NCBI GenBank assembly: GCA_021292165.1
Contig: CM037876.1
Location: 37,097,075-37,161,074 of the forward strand
Length of the DNA stretch: 64,000 nt
DNA from: Shinisaurus crocodilurus
Lineage: Eukaryota; Chordata; Lepidosauria; Squamata; Shinisauridae
Reading direction: 5' to 3'
Made by a program: the position numbers and the translations under genes. Shown piece by piece: positions 31,425 through 41,300 of the stretch (within the stretch, counting starts at the first letter, position 1; the number at the start of each line of letters is the position of its first letter). The notes beneath the pieces were generated by a model. That model did no database searches. It was given only the letters and a program-made list of their open reading frames with translations, and had not been told where the DNA came from.

Positions 31425-31885
31425 TGACACATGCCGTAGTCACCTCCCAGTTAGACTACTGCAGTGCAGTCTACATGGGGCTGCCCTTGAAGTGTGTTCA
31501 GAAACTGCAGCTGATGCAAAATAAGGCAGCCAGACTTGTCTGTTGTGTGTTATTTGGACCATATTAAACCAGTCCGTTGCTGCACAGGCTTGCCATTTCA
31601 TTTACTGGCAAGAAAGTGCTGTTTCTTGCCAGTAAAGCACAAAATGGCTTGAGAACAGGATGTCTGATGGATATCCGATGCTTCCACATGAGCTTGCCTG
31701 TACTTTACAATTATCATCTGAAGCCCTGCTCTTTGTCTTCCAACCTTATTTGTGGTGTTATGGGAACCTGGGTTGGGGCCTTTTCTGTGGCAGTGCCCAG
31801 TCTGTGAAACTCCCTTCCCATGGGGAATTAGACTGGTTCCCTTTTGGTAACTGCTTGCCTTTTGGTTTAGCTTAACTATTTATGA
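31425..31885 (+). mobile_element. L2 LINE, decayed 3' fragment
   Basis: The plus strand reads LDYCSAVYMGLPLKCVQKL and MQNKAARLV, then broken C-terminal residues including GAFSVAVPSL-NSLP. Stops and shifts are frequent. Confidence 0.8.
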
Positions 31886-32139
31886 GTTGATTACTGCTCT
31901 TGTTCCTAATCATATTGCTCTGCTTTTAAGCTTTTAAATAAATGCATGGGAACATAAAGGTAGCTCTAATCTGGGGAAAGTGGATGTGTTAGTAGGACAT
32001 CGTTTGCAAGTTAAAACTTCTCAGCCTGTAAAGAGAGGGGGAAATCCCAGAGGGAAAGGGGTCAGCCTTTCTAGGAGACATTTCTGTCCTCTGGGTTGAG
32101 CCTTGCAGCACCCACTTAGGTTCCCAGAATTTAAGTTAA
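31886..32139. other. No gene seen
   Basis: Unassigned; probably the decayed 3' UTR of the preceding L2 followed by unique DNA. Confidence 0.4.
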
Positions 32140-32225
32140 CAGCCCAATCCTATGCAGGTTTATCTGGAAATAAGGTCCCCTAAATTCAGTGGGATTTGCA
32201 GCTTAAGTCTTTGCAAGATTAGACT
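32140..32225. repeat. GCAATCCTA-type MITE, incomplete
   Basis: The left end 'cagcccaatcctatgcag' follows TAA. The centre retains 'cctaaattcagtggga'. The right end is not clear. Confidence 0.55.
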
Positions 32226-32282
32226 CCTGGAGTGCTGTGGGAGTAATTCTCCCAGAGGACTGATGGGGTTTATATTTTATAA

Positions 32283-32370
32283 TCCTATCCCCACTTACTT
32301 GGAAGTCATTCCCACTGAAATGAAGTCAGGGATGACTTCTGAGTAAATATACATAGGAGTGGCTGCACAC
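32283..32370. repeat. GCAATCCTA-type MITE, decayed
   Basis: 'cccactgaaatgaagtcagg' between 'acttacttggaagtc' and 'gacttctgagtaaatat' gives the usual palindromic layout. Confidence 0.5.
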
Positions 32371-32574
32371 ACTAGGTTTCACTTGGTTACAAGCTGAGCA
32401 GAGGGAAGCAGAGGGTGTTCTAAAGATGTGGTGGCAATGTGAGAAAAGCTAGATCCTTGCATTATTATTATTTTCAAACCTTTAAAATAGGCAGCATTCC
32501 TTCTGTGGCCACCTCAGGCCACTTAACCAATGCTTTCCTTACACCAAAGTGATCAGTGGGTGATCAGTTGTACC

Positions 32575-32985
32575 CTTTATTTATTTATTTTATTTTATTT
32601 ATTATATTTTTGAATCGCCCATCTGGTCAGTCATCCAGCCACTCTGAGTGATGTACAGTGCAATAAAATACAAGAAAAAACAGAGTGTAAAACACAATTA
32701 AAAAACAAAACAAACAAACAAAAAAAACCCAGTACAAAACTTAAAAATCCTAACCCACCCCATATTCCCGCCTGAAAAGCCACGTTTTTAATGCACGGCA
32801 GAAGCTAATCAAGGAAGGGGCATGGCGGAGGTCACTGGGGAGAGTTCCATAAATTGGGGGCTGCCACAGAAAGGGCCCTCCTCCTAGTCTTCACCAGCCT
32901 GGTTTCCCTGGCTGATGGGACAGGGAGAAGGCTGTCCATGGCAGATCTTGTTGAGCAGCCTACTTGATGTTGCTTTAGTGATTGT
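32575..32985 (-). mobile_element. L2 LINE, 3' end, 5' truncated
   Basis: The 3' UTR 'gaatcgcccatctggtcag' and a C-terminal coding piece ('aatgcacggcagaagctaat') align with 19,052-19,400 and 29,215-29,540. It is cut near 32,985 at 'cttgatgttgct'. Confidence 0.85.
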
Positions 32986-33716
32986 AAAGTAAACATTGCA
33001 TTTTTTTTATAGCTGGAATTTAATTTGAACTAAGGGTTAGCCAATACTCTGTTTGTAGTGCCAAGGCTCATACTCCTGCCTGGGAGTATATAAAGTGGTA
33101 GGTAGTGACCCAAGGAAATTGCCCAGGGAGGGGGCTTGGCCAATGGTGCAGCTAGGGCTAGACCTTGAGGCTGAAGTCCAGGGCCTTGCAGCCAAGGCCC
33201 CCCCCCCCCCATGAGCACCTGGAAAGCAGCAGATGATGAGAGGATCAGGGCAGCAGAAGCAAATTCCATTTATACCTGTAGTCATGATGGTACCAAGTGA
33301 GTTTCAAATGCAAGACTGCACATGCTAAGATTATATTTAATCAGGATTGGCGAACACGTTTGTTGTTCTAACATACTAGGAACGTAGAAGCAGTTTTAAA
33401 GCATGGAATGGCATACATGACCATCTAAAGCGCGCGCCCCTGCCCAAGAATATTACGGTCAGGGTCTAAAATACTCAGATGCACCAGGAGGCTTGGCTAC
33501 CTTTCTATTGTTTTCCAAGCAGAGTGACATCTAAGCTTTCATTCCTGTTTTTTCCTCTTCCCCCACTCTCTCACACACTCACACCCCTTCACCCCATTTG
33601 CACACATCCTTACAGTCAGCACATTCCCACACATTCCCCACTGCACACACAGCCCTTACCTCACTCTCATATACAGTCATCATTTTGTTTCTAACTCATG
33701 CACAACCTTCTCCACA
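32986..33716. other. No gene seen
   Basis: Unassigned DNA with a poly-C run at 33,200-33,210 and a pyrimidine-rich CAC/CTC stretch at 33,545-33,660. Confidence 0.4.
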
Positions 33717-33900
33717 ATTATTTATTATTATTTACTCAAAGCATTTTTATCCCCACTCTTCAGTAAAAAGGCTTCCAGAGCAGCTTAGGAGAATCAATAA
33801 TTAGGCAGCACCTCCTGCCCTCAGGCTTACAGTCTAAAAAAGACGCCAGACACAAGGAAAGGCATTGGGAAGGAGGAAGTAAAATGCATGATGGTGATGC
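33717..33900 (-). repeat. Interspersed repeat with L2-like tail
   Basis: 'tttttatccccactcttcag' and 'aggcttacagtctaaaaa' recur in related form at 51,225-51,390 ('aggcttacaatctaaaaaga'). Both begin with TTTATTTA on the plus strand, so the element reads on the minus strand. Confidence 0.5.
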
Positions 33901-34009
33901 TTGATTCAGTTGGCAAGATGGATGGGAATATATCTCTTCTGGAATGAATTGTACTCAGGTTTGCACAACATCTGTTGTCCTTCTGGACTCGTATGTTCTG
34001 TGCTGGCCC

Positions 34010-34010
<1 letters not shown>

Positions 34011-34040
<30 letters not shown>
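34011..34040. repeat. (TTTC)n microsatellite
   Basis: About 7.5 units of TTTC. Confidence 0.95.
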
Positions 34041-34041
<1 letters not shown>

Positions 34042-34578
34042 TCTTCTACAATTTCTTTTCTCCTGTTGAGTTCAAGCTTAATTTGTTTCTCCTCCCATCT
34101 CTTCAGGGCATGATGTTTCCTCAGATGCCCTTCTGGAGGCAGTTCAGGCAAGGAAGGGCCACCACTGGGAGCTGGATGGTGGCCACTTACCAAGTTGGGT
34201 CTGCTTCTTCTCCCATCCCCTCAGGGCAATATGTTTCTTTAGCAGCCATACACATCAGGCACCCATCCAGCCTTGAGGTTTCCCTGCCCTCAGACCTTCA
34301 TAAACTATCCCTATACAAAATATGCACTTTGGGTGTGCGTAGATATACATAAAAAGAGGAGCTGGCACTGGGGTTTGCTATAGTGGTACCGCTAGGGCTG
34401 CATGTGGGCAGAGGTCTGGGGTACCACAGTCCTGAGGGTGCCCAAATGCCATCTCCCCTCTGGTGCTCTGCACCCCTCAATGGTGCACCCCACACACACT
34501 CACACTGGTGCTCACTTCCTGGTGCGCCACTCACTCTACCCCCCCCCCCCAGTCAGTAGGCCGAGAGGCACATGGAGG
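34041..34578. other. No gene seen
   Basis: Unassigned. 'ctcagatgcccttctggagg' and 'ctcagggcaatatgtttctt' suggest a weak local duplication at 34,105-34,235. A poly-C run is at 34,540. Confidence 0.35.
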
Positions 34579-34808
34579 ATTTTTTAAAAATTACATTTAT
34601 ACCCTGCCTTTATTCCTCCAAGGAACCGAAGGTGGCTTATGTGATCCTCCTCCTCCCCATTTTGTCCTCACAACAACCCTGTGAGGTAGGTTAGGCTGAG
34701 AGTCAGTGACTGGCCCAAGGTTACCCAATGAGTTTCATGGCCGAGCGGAGACTAGAACCCAGATCTCCCGAGTCCCAGTCCAACACTCTCACCACTAAGC
34801 CACACTGG
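34579..34808 (-). mobile_element. tRNA-headed CORE-like SINE (family S1)
   Basis: On the minus strand: the head ends at 'gagagtgttggactggg', the B-box region is 'gggttctagtctcc', the CORE part is 'gggttgttgtgaggac', and the tail is 'ggcagggtataaatgtaat'. The copy is nearly full length. Confidence 0.8.
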
Positions 34809-35186
34809 AATCAACATGCCAGGTGCAACTGCAGCCTCCTCCACAGCATGGCCGGTTTTAAAAGAGAGAGGTGGTGCTGCTTAATGAGGTGTGTCGGGTG
34901 GGGAGGGGGAGAGACAGGAAGCACTGGGGGAGGGGAAGAGACAGGGGGGTGAGCACCGGCATGTCTGCGTTCAGGGAAGAGCTAAGGGGGAGAGAGAGCG
35001 TGTGTGTGTGCTCGGGCGGGGTGGCTTGGGGGGAAGAGAGATGGGGGGGACAGAAAGTGTGTATGGTGGAGTGGCCAGGAGTGTGTGGGCCCTCAGAGGA
35101 CGTCTTGCCTAGGGCCTTCTCAACCCTGCCACCGGTTTCCTAGCCCTTTGCCCTTCAAATGACACAGTCCTGCTAATACAGTGGGC
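34809..35186. other. No gene seen; G-rich
   Basis: Purine-rich, G-rich DNA (34,890-35,080) without recognised genes. Frames here are of low complexity. Confidence 0.45.
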
Positions 35187-35482
35187 AGGTTCGCTTGTCA
35201 TGCCAAGCAACTCTGCGAATAAGCCACCATGGGTAGGTTGTTGGCTGAACAACCCACGCTACTCCCAACAGACAATCATCATTGCCAATGGCTTGTTCCC
35301 CCCCACCTTCCCCCTCAGGTGCCTTTGTGGCAGAACTTGTTGCCTCGGTCTCTACATCAGCATCCTTTCTGCAATTGGTCCACTGTGGTTGCCAGTTACT
35401 GAGGGAAACTCCTCCCAGCATCAGATCGCCAAATGGAATTAATTTTCAGAGCCCTTTTGAACACAGGAATGCATTTGCCAGC

Positions 35483-35525
<43 letters not shown>

Positions 35526-36097
35526 GCTGTTGCACAAGACTGACTCTCCAATATTTAGTCTAGCATACTGATATCCCTCTCTTGTCACTGTCCTAGTCAA
35601 TTTCATCCTCGATTTCAATTTCGGAGCTTGCCTTTTCGAAGGCTGCCTCACTTTATACTGAAGTAAGAGCACCCACTCTCAAAGCACCTTCCCTCTAGCC
35701 GCTTTCGGCTCTCCACTCCCCTTCCTGCTTGCCGCCTCGCTCCGTGCTAGCTGTCACATCTTGATGTTCACAATTTTTAGCAGTATGGGGTGGAAGGAGC
35801 TGAGAGAGGATGGTAGCAGCACAAGCGAGATCGCGAGGAGTGGCCGGGAGTTTTGCTGCTCTGGCTGGGCAGCTCTCTAGCCGTTCCTGGCAACCCACAA
35901 TAAAACTGCCCTGCCAGGTTCGGACGACACAACAAGCCACCATGGGTATCAACAACCCTAAAACAAGCCATGGGTTCTCAGGGTGGCTTGTTCGTGGAAA
36001 AGCAAGCCACCCTGCTGCAGACACACTGCTGGGTTTGCATGACATGACAACCCACCATGGCTGATCATCCATGGTGGGTTGTCATGTCATGCAAACC
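35187..36097. repeat. Foldback element of the CATGG/AACCCACC type
   Basis: The left end 'aggttcgcttgtcatgcc' roughly mirrors the right end '...gtcatgtcatgcaaacc'. At the right, 36,032-36,060 and 36,069-36,097 are perfect 29-bp inverted arms with an 8-base loop. A TTA microsatellite (35,484-35,525) lies inside. It is related to the clusters at 7.3-9.2 and 43.9-44.5 kb. No transposase was found. Confidence 0.55.
35484..35525. repeat. (TTA)n microsatellite
   Basis: About 14 units of TTA. Confidence 0.95.
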
Positions 36098-36222
36098 ACG
36101 TCAGTGAGTGCTGACTTCCTTGTCAGCTTTGCCCCTTCTCCATGCTTCTGATAGGATGTCCTCCTTTTCCTTTAATCTGCTTGAGGGAGATGCTGCTTGT
36201 ATGTGGGAGGGACCATCACTTT

Positions 36223-36424
36223 GGGGACCAACCACAGGTCAGTGGTAGAGCAGATGCTTTGCATGCAGATGGGCCTTGGGTTCAATCCTTCACCTCTCCA
36301 CTTAAAAGGCTCAGGTAGCAGGTGATGAGAAAGAAAGACCTCTTCCTGAGACCCTGCATGCCCACTACCAGTCTGAATGGGCTAGCAAGGAGTGGGCAAA
36401 TATCCTGATCTGGTATAAGGCAAC
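36223..36424 (+). mobile_element. tRNA-headed SINE (family S2)
   Basis: A-box region 'caggtcagtggtagagcag', 'tgctttgcatgcagatggg', B-box 'ggttcaatcc', body 'caggtagcaggtgatgaga', end 'ctgatctggtataaggcaac'. It is a nearly full copy, not a tRNA gene. Confidence 0.8.
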
Positions 36425-36749
36425 CCCCAAACTGCTCTGGGAAGAGGATGCTTTTGTGACGTTGCAGTGGCCAAAGAATCAGCACTCTATGACTGCGTCC
36501 AGCTGGCAGAACCTGCTCCCCCTGAAGCTTGATCCTCAAGACAAGATTGCATGTGTGACGATGATGGCATGTGTAATTTCCAAACACCTGAAAAGCATCT
36601 GCAGTTTGTACATACATCTAGCGACTTGCCTGCTTGCCTGAACAGGTACTGGCAGCTCAGGATTATTAGGCAGATAATAATTAAGATGGTGCCTTTGAGG
36701 TACTTTTTTCAAACACCATATAATCACTACCAACTCCAGGGCACCTTGG
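36425..36749. other. No gene seen
   Basis: Unassigned unique DNA. Confidence 0.45.
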
Positions 36750-36870
36750 GTTCCAGGGGTTGGCAAACTGGTACCTTCAAAATTTGTTAGACTACAACTT
36801 CAAGAAGCCCCAGCCAGCATGTTCAATGATCAGGGAAATTGTAGTCCATAACAACTGGAGGGCACCAGGA
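36750..36870. repeat. Palindromic MITE, diverged
   Basis: 'ggcaaactggtaccttc', 'gactacaacttcaagaag' and the mirrored 'gaaattgtagtccataac', 'ggagggcacca'. Confidence 0.6.
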
Positions 36871-37317
36871 GAAGAAGTATTCCACATAAGAAGGTTTGAC
36901 GTGCGGGACAATTTGGATTGCAGTATCTCTTCTCTTGTTTAAGAACATAATTTTGAGTAAGACCACAAAAGACTAGCAGCACCTTGGAGGCTGTAGAAGA
37001 GGACTTACCATCACTGCCACTCCTCAGCATGTCCTCCTTGCTGCTGCAAGCCTCCTTTGGAGCAGGGGTGAGGGAACCGGCTGTGAACCACCAAGCCTGG
37101 TGAGAAAACGCCATCCCCAAGACCGTGAGCACATATGGCAATTTGAGAAACTGTCCTGGGCACCCCCACAAAATGTCTGCCAGGGTAGGCATGGCAAAGA
37201 CCAAATAACCTGCCCCAAAGTCTGAGTACAAGGAAGAGGTGGGATCTGAGCTCCAACACACTAAACAACAACTTCAAACCCAGTTTTCAGCACCAACAGA
37301 AACCTATTTCACAGCAC
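36871..37317. other. No gene seen
   Basis: Unassigned. A 143-codon minus-strand frame (37,261-36,830) overlaps the MITE and shows no recognised domain. Confidence 0.4.
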
Positions 37318-37546
37318 AGTGTGCGGCAGTGGTTAGCGTTTTGGACTGGGACTCCGGAGATCCACGTTGTAGTCCCCACTCAACCACAGAGCTCACTGGG
37401 TGACTTTGGGCCAGTCACCGACTCTCAGCCTAACGCGGTTGTTGTGAGGACAAAATGGGGGGTGAGGAGGAGGAGGGTTATGTAAGCTGCCTTGGGTTCC
37501 TTCTAAAGAGGAAAAAAGGCGGGATATAAATGTAATAATATTTTTT
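37318..37546 (+). mobile_element. tRNA-headed CORE-like SINE (family S1)
   Basis: Head 'ggcagtggttagcg', CORE 'cggttgttgtgaggac', G-rich linker, 'gtaagctgccttgggttcc' and the tail 'ggcgggatataaatgtaat'. Confidence 0.8.
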
Positions 37547-37894
37547 TTAAATCCCAGTTGCTGGTAAGAAAATGTATTAAAATAACAAAGTGGGAGGGGT
37601 AGGGCACCTTGGCGGGCACCAAGAAAGGTGTTTGGGGTGCATTGGTGCTCACGGGCACCATTTTGCCTACCTCTGCCCAAGATCTTTGAACTGGATTCAA
37701 GCCAGGCTGCTGTGGCTCTTAGGAATGCAGCCAGACTAGCACCGGCACTGCAAGCTGGGTTATTTTTTTAAAAAAAATTAATCTATTTAATTTTGCTTTT
37801 GCTTTGTATGTATTATGTATTAACTTTAGATTAAATTAGACTTGAATTAGGGTCATTTCCCCCCCAGCCCCCTTGCTGGTTTCACTATTTAGTC

Positions 37895-37990
37895 CAGTGG
37901 TAGGCAACCAGGTGTCCTTTGGATGTTTCAGACTACAAGTCCCAGAAGCCGACAATAGCAGACAACATGGCATATGGTCAGGGATCTGGG
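37895..37990. repeat. Palindromic MITE, half
   Basis: 'gtaggcaaccaggtgtcc' and 'gactacaagtcccagaag' form a left arm; the right arm is nearly lost ('tggtcagggatctgggg'). Confidence 0.5.
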
Positions 37991-38063
37991 GAGTAGTTTT
38001 AACCAAATTTTATTTATGATTGTAAATTGCCTCAAGTGCCATTTTTCTTGGTAGAAAGGGGGT

Positions 38064-38091
38064 ACAAATAAAATAAAATAAAATAAAATAA
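38064..38091. repeat. (AATAA)n-like short tandem repeat
   Basis: About five units of AAAAT. Confidence 0.8.
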
Positions 38092-38380
38092 ATGCTTTAA
38101 GATCTTTGGTCATTAAGTTTTTTTCTGGGGAGATTTGGAGTCTTTTCATGGAATTGGCAAGACCCTGTGAGAACAAAGCCTGGCTTTTGAAACTAGATTG
38201 AAATGGGCATTTAGAAGTTGGCGTGGGGTGGTGGTGGTAAGATTTAACATGAACAAAATCAGCCAGATAGGTAGGATTGATAGAGACTGCCTAGAACTGT
38301 TTAAAACCAAGTAGGAAGTTGGAATGGCTTTAAGAATTAACAATATTCTCACAAGCACTGTGACAGATATCCATCTAGGA

Positions 38381-38515
38381 CAGTGTTCTCCAACCTTGGG
38401 TCCCCAGATGTTTTTGGCCTACAACTCCCAGCATGCCCCAGCAAACTATGCTGGCTGGGGCATGCTGGGAGTTGTAGGCCAAAAACATCTGGGGACCCAA
38501 GGTTGGAGAACACTG
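38381..38515. mobile_element. hAT-like palindromic MITE, 135 bp
   Basis: Perfect 62-bp arms (38,381-38,442 and 38,454-38,515) with an 11-base loop. It begins 'cagtgttctccaacc' and ends 'ggttggagaacactg'. Flanks 'atctagga' and 'gtctagga' agree at 7 of 8 positions, consistent with an 8-bp hAT duplication. Each arm has a 'ctacaactcccagcatgccc' motif. There are no internal genes. Perfect arms suggest recent insertion or gene conversion. Confidence 0.8.
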
Positions 38516-38698
38516 GTCTAGGAAATGACAACTGTGGGAGCTATACATTACTGAAGGAGACACTCTCATTAGAGTCTCTAACACTAGTAACCTCAAATTA
38601 AAGAATATGTACACAATTAAAGTGTGGTAGGCACCTCCCAAAACAATGCAACCTACTTGAGCAGGTGCCTTTGAACTTGATTAAGCAAACAACACAGT

Positions 38699-39022
38699 GG
38701 CTGGGTTCAGACAACATGTTAACCCACACGCAATGGTAGAGGGTGGGATGTTGTTGAACTGTGAGTTGTTGATGAAATGTGGGTTATCATGTTGTCTGAA
38801 TCCAGCTACACTAACAAGCCATGGTGTGTTAACCATGAGCAACCCATGAAGAGAACCCATGGGTTGTGAACTATGGGTTGTTCACCATGGTTTATCATCT
38901 TGACTGGGTTCAGCCAACATGATAACCCACATTTCAGCAACATCCCACAGTTCAACAACAACCCACACTCAGCCCATACCCAACCCCTTGAGTGTGGGTT
39001 ATCATGTTGTATGAACCCAGTC
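38699..39022. repeat. Inverted-terminus repeat ('GGGTTCAGACAACATG' type), copy 1
   Basis: The left end 'ctgggttcagacaacatg' and the right end 'catgttgtatgaacccag' are inverted. The interior repeats 'gtgggttatcatgttg' and 'cccatgggttgtgaac' in both directions. A second copy of about the same length is at 50,155-50,470. The transposon class is unresolved since no clear target duplication is seen. Confidence 0.7.
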
Positions 39023-39108
39023 AATCCTATCCATGTTTAATCAGAAGTCAGTCCTGCTGTGTTCAGTGGAGCTCGCTCCCAGATAAATGTATGCAGGATT
39101 GCAGTCTT
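39022..39108. repeat. GCAATCCTA-type MITE, abutting
   Basis: 'caatcctatccatgtttaat' at the left and 'gcaggattgcagtctta' at the right, with the centre 'tgctgtgttcagtgga'. It directly abuts the preceding repeat. Confidence 0.6.
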
Positions 39109-39411
39109 ATGCCCTCTGATCTGAAGGGACAAATCTGTGTTCATTCACAAGGCATGGGTCGTTTATCTAAACAGCATCACTGCAGTGGTTTCCAGTCCAA
39201 CTGGAACTATTAAGAGGAGCTGTTCATGGGAGCAGACTTGCAAAAAGCCCAGATTTGTAACTTTTTACAGTGATGGCCTTCCCGTACATTCTGGACTAGT
39301 GCTAAACCTATTCTTATGATTAGTCATTGCACCCGAGTTTAGCCATCTGTTTAGTGACATGCAAAAGCAATGTAGATCTTTTTCAGGAAACAATGTGGAA
39401 TTAAAGTTAAG

Positions 39412-39850
39412 GAGGGAGCAATCCTATGGCCGCTAGAGATTGCCTGAGGGGATGTAGGATACTGTGGATTCCCCCCTCCCCGAGGTTGGAGGCAGCACTC
39501 CATCCTCAGAAGGGGGATTTGGAGATCCGCCCACACCCTCTTGCGGCTGGCATGGAAAGAACTGCACCAGTTGCCCTCCGAGGTCAGAAAGTCGACTTTG
39601 GAGAGGGAGGAAAGGGGATGTTCCAGTGGGCAGGGAGGGGGGGAGACCAGATGGGCCAGGATACAAGATACCCCGAGCCTCCTCCAGCCCAGCCTCCTTC
39701 CCTCCCCCTCCAAAATGCCCTTGCTAGTGAAATATGCAGGACAGGAGGACAGGGGTGGGGGCGAAGATCACCTCCACCACTCCTCCCACCCTCCATTGGA
39801 TGATTGGAAGCTGGGGCTGATGGGTGTTGGAGTCCACCCATGGATACTTG
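39412..39850. repeat. Possible third copy of the 450-bp Harbinger-like element
   Basis: The left end 'gagcaatcctatggccgcta' and the internal 'gaagatcacctccaccac' resemble 3,185-3,631 and 61,769-62,587 in reverse orientation. The right end is poorly preserved. Several long open frames over 39,426-40,056 are probably chance in this G- and C-rich tract. Confidence 0.35.
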
Positions 39851-40069
39851 ATCTTGATTTGGAGGAAAACCAGTCTCCCCTCCACTGTACAGGCTTCATA
39901 TATCTTTGCATCAGAGGGAGAGGAGGTAGCAGTCAGCTGGAGCTGTGCCTGGATACAGCTCTGCTCAGCACCCCTCCCTCTCGCTACCAACTGTTGCTGC
40001 TGAGGCCGTCAGAGGGAGAGGAAGAGGAAGCAGCAGCCCTTCCACTGTGCCCATGACCTGCTGAACTTT

Positions 40070-40904
40070 GCAACTAAGAACCGAGTGCCTGCATTTGCTT
40101 TTTTTCTCCTCCTTCCCAATCCCTGTTCCTTTTGTGTCATATCTTTTAGATGATAAGCTTGTGGGCAGGGACTGCTTTATTTCTTATAGTTGTAAGCCAC
40201 CTTGGGAACCTTTTTGGCTAAAGGGCAGAATAAAAATGCTATCAATTAATCAATCCTGGAGTTTCCTGGCTTCCCAATGTTTTTAACTATGACCCGAATT
40301 CCCAAAGATGGCAACATTCCTTATTACCACAAGCTCCAATGTCAGATAGAGCATACAAAGACTTAGGCAGATGTATGTATCCAAGACTACACTTGTTTGT
40401 AACGCTACAGGGTTTTAATGTTTACACAGTGCCTAGTGATCTTGATACTTAAAAACCTCAGCTACCCTGTTATTGGTGCTCAATGCTCATTCCATTTTAG
40501 TTAGGAACTACACCTTCCTGTGTTACTTCCTGTTTGTGCCTTATAATCTTGTCAGGGTTTCATCTTCAGAGGATGTAACTCTTGAAGGCTGAGTATATGT
40601 TCTCTGCTCCTTTAGCTTACTCACTATCTGGTTCTCTTTGAGTTCTATTCTTAACCGCCAGTTTGGGGAGGCTTGTGACTCTTATGTCAGTGGAGCTCTT
40701 TATCCATTACAGGTTTTATTCTGAGCCTTATAGGAGCTATCTATGGTTCTGAACTCCATCCCCCAAATAGGTTCACTATTTGGATCACCCCAAATAGGTT
40801 CACTACCATAGAGCACCATGGATAGTTCCTCAGTCTGCAGTCACTGATCGTGCAAAGGACTGTGGTTTAGGCTACATTGTAGTCCATTACTTCTGTTTGT
40901 CCAG
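40070..40904. other. No gene seen
   Basis: Unassigned; 40,150-40,250 ends like a LINE or SINE 3' tail ('ggcagaataaaaatgct'). Nothing coding recognised. Confidence 0.4.
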
Positions 40905-41300
40905 CTAAAATGAATAGTGTTCCATTTGTACAGTCTGAGGACGTGGACCGGATCCTCGGAGAGGTGTCACTCACCTACCACATGTGTGCTGAGCCTTTCC
41001 TGGTTTATTTATTTATTTTATTTATTTATTATATTTATACCCCACCTTTTTTTCCTGAAAGGAACCCAAAAGCAGCTGGGACAGGGGACTCGGCCAAGTG
41101 TAATGGTAGCGGTAAGTGCCTTTTTATGGCAAGGTGTCATTCCATATTGCCTAAAGGAAGCAGTGGTAAGACCCCTGCCAAAAAGAAGCCCTCTCTGAAC
41201 CCTGCCATGTGGGATAATTTCCGTCCGATCATCAATATTCCATTCTTGGGCAAGGTGCTGGAGCATGTGGTGACCTCTTCATCCCAGGAGTTTCCTTGAC
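40905..41300 (+). mobile_element. L2 LINE fragment with nested SINE tail
   Basis: The plus strand shows the L2 pre-reverse-transcriptase region (VQSEDVDRILGEV), then after an interruption KPSLNPAMWDNFRPIINI and PFLGKVLEHVV. The interruption at about 41,004-41,080 is a minus-strand S1 SINE tail. Confidence 0.8.
41004..41080 (-). mobile_element. S1 SINE, 3' tail only
   Basis: 'tttatttattatatttatac' followed by 'cccacctttttttcctg' is the S1 tail on the minus strand, truncated and inserted in the L2. Confidence 0.7.

Noticed and set aside
36223..36300. A tRNA gene
   Set aside because: Only A- and B-box regions of a SINE head are present; the cloverleaf is incomplete and the body of a SINE follows. 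The same holds for 7,233, 44,142, 50,876 and 57,450.
39426..40056. Several overlapping frames of 120-171 codons
   Set aside because: They lie on both strands in G- or C-rich repeat-like DNA with no conserved motif.
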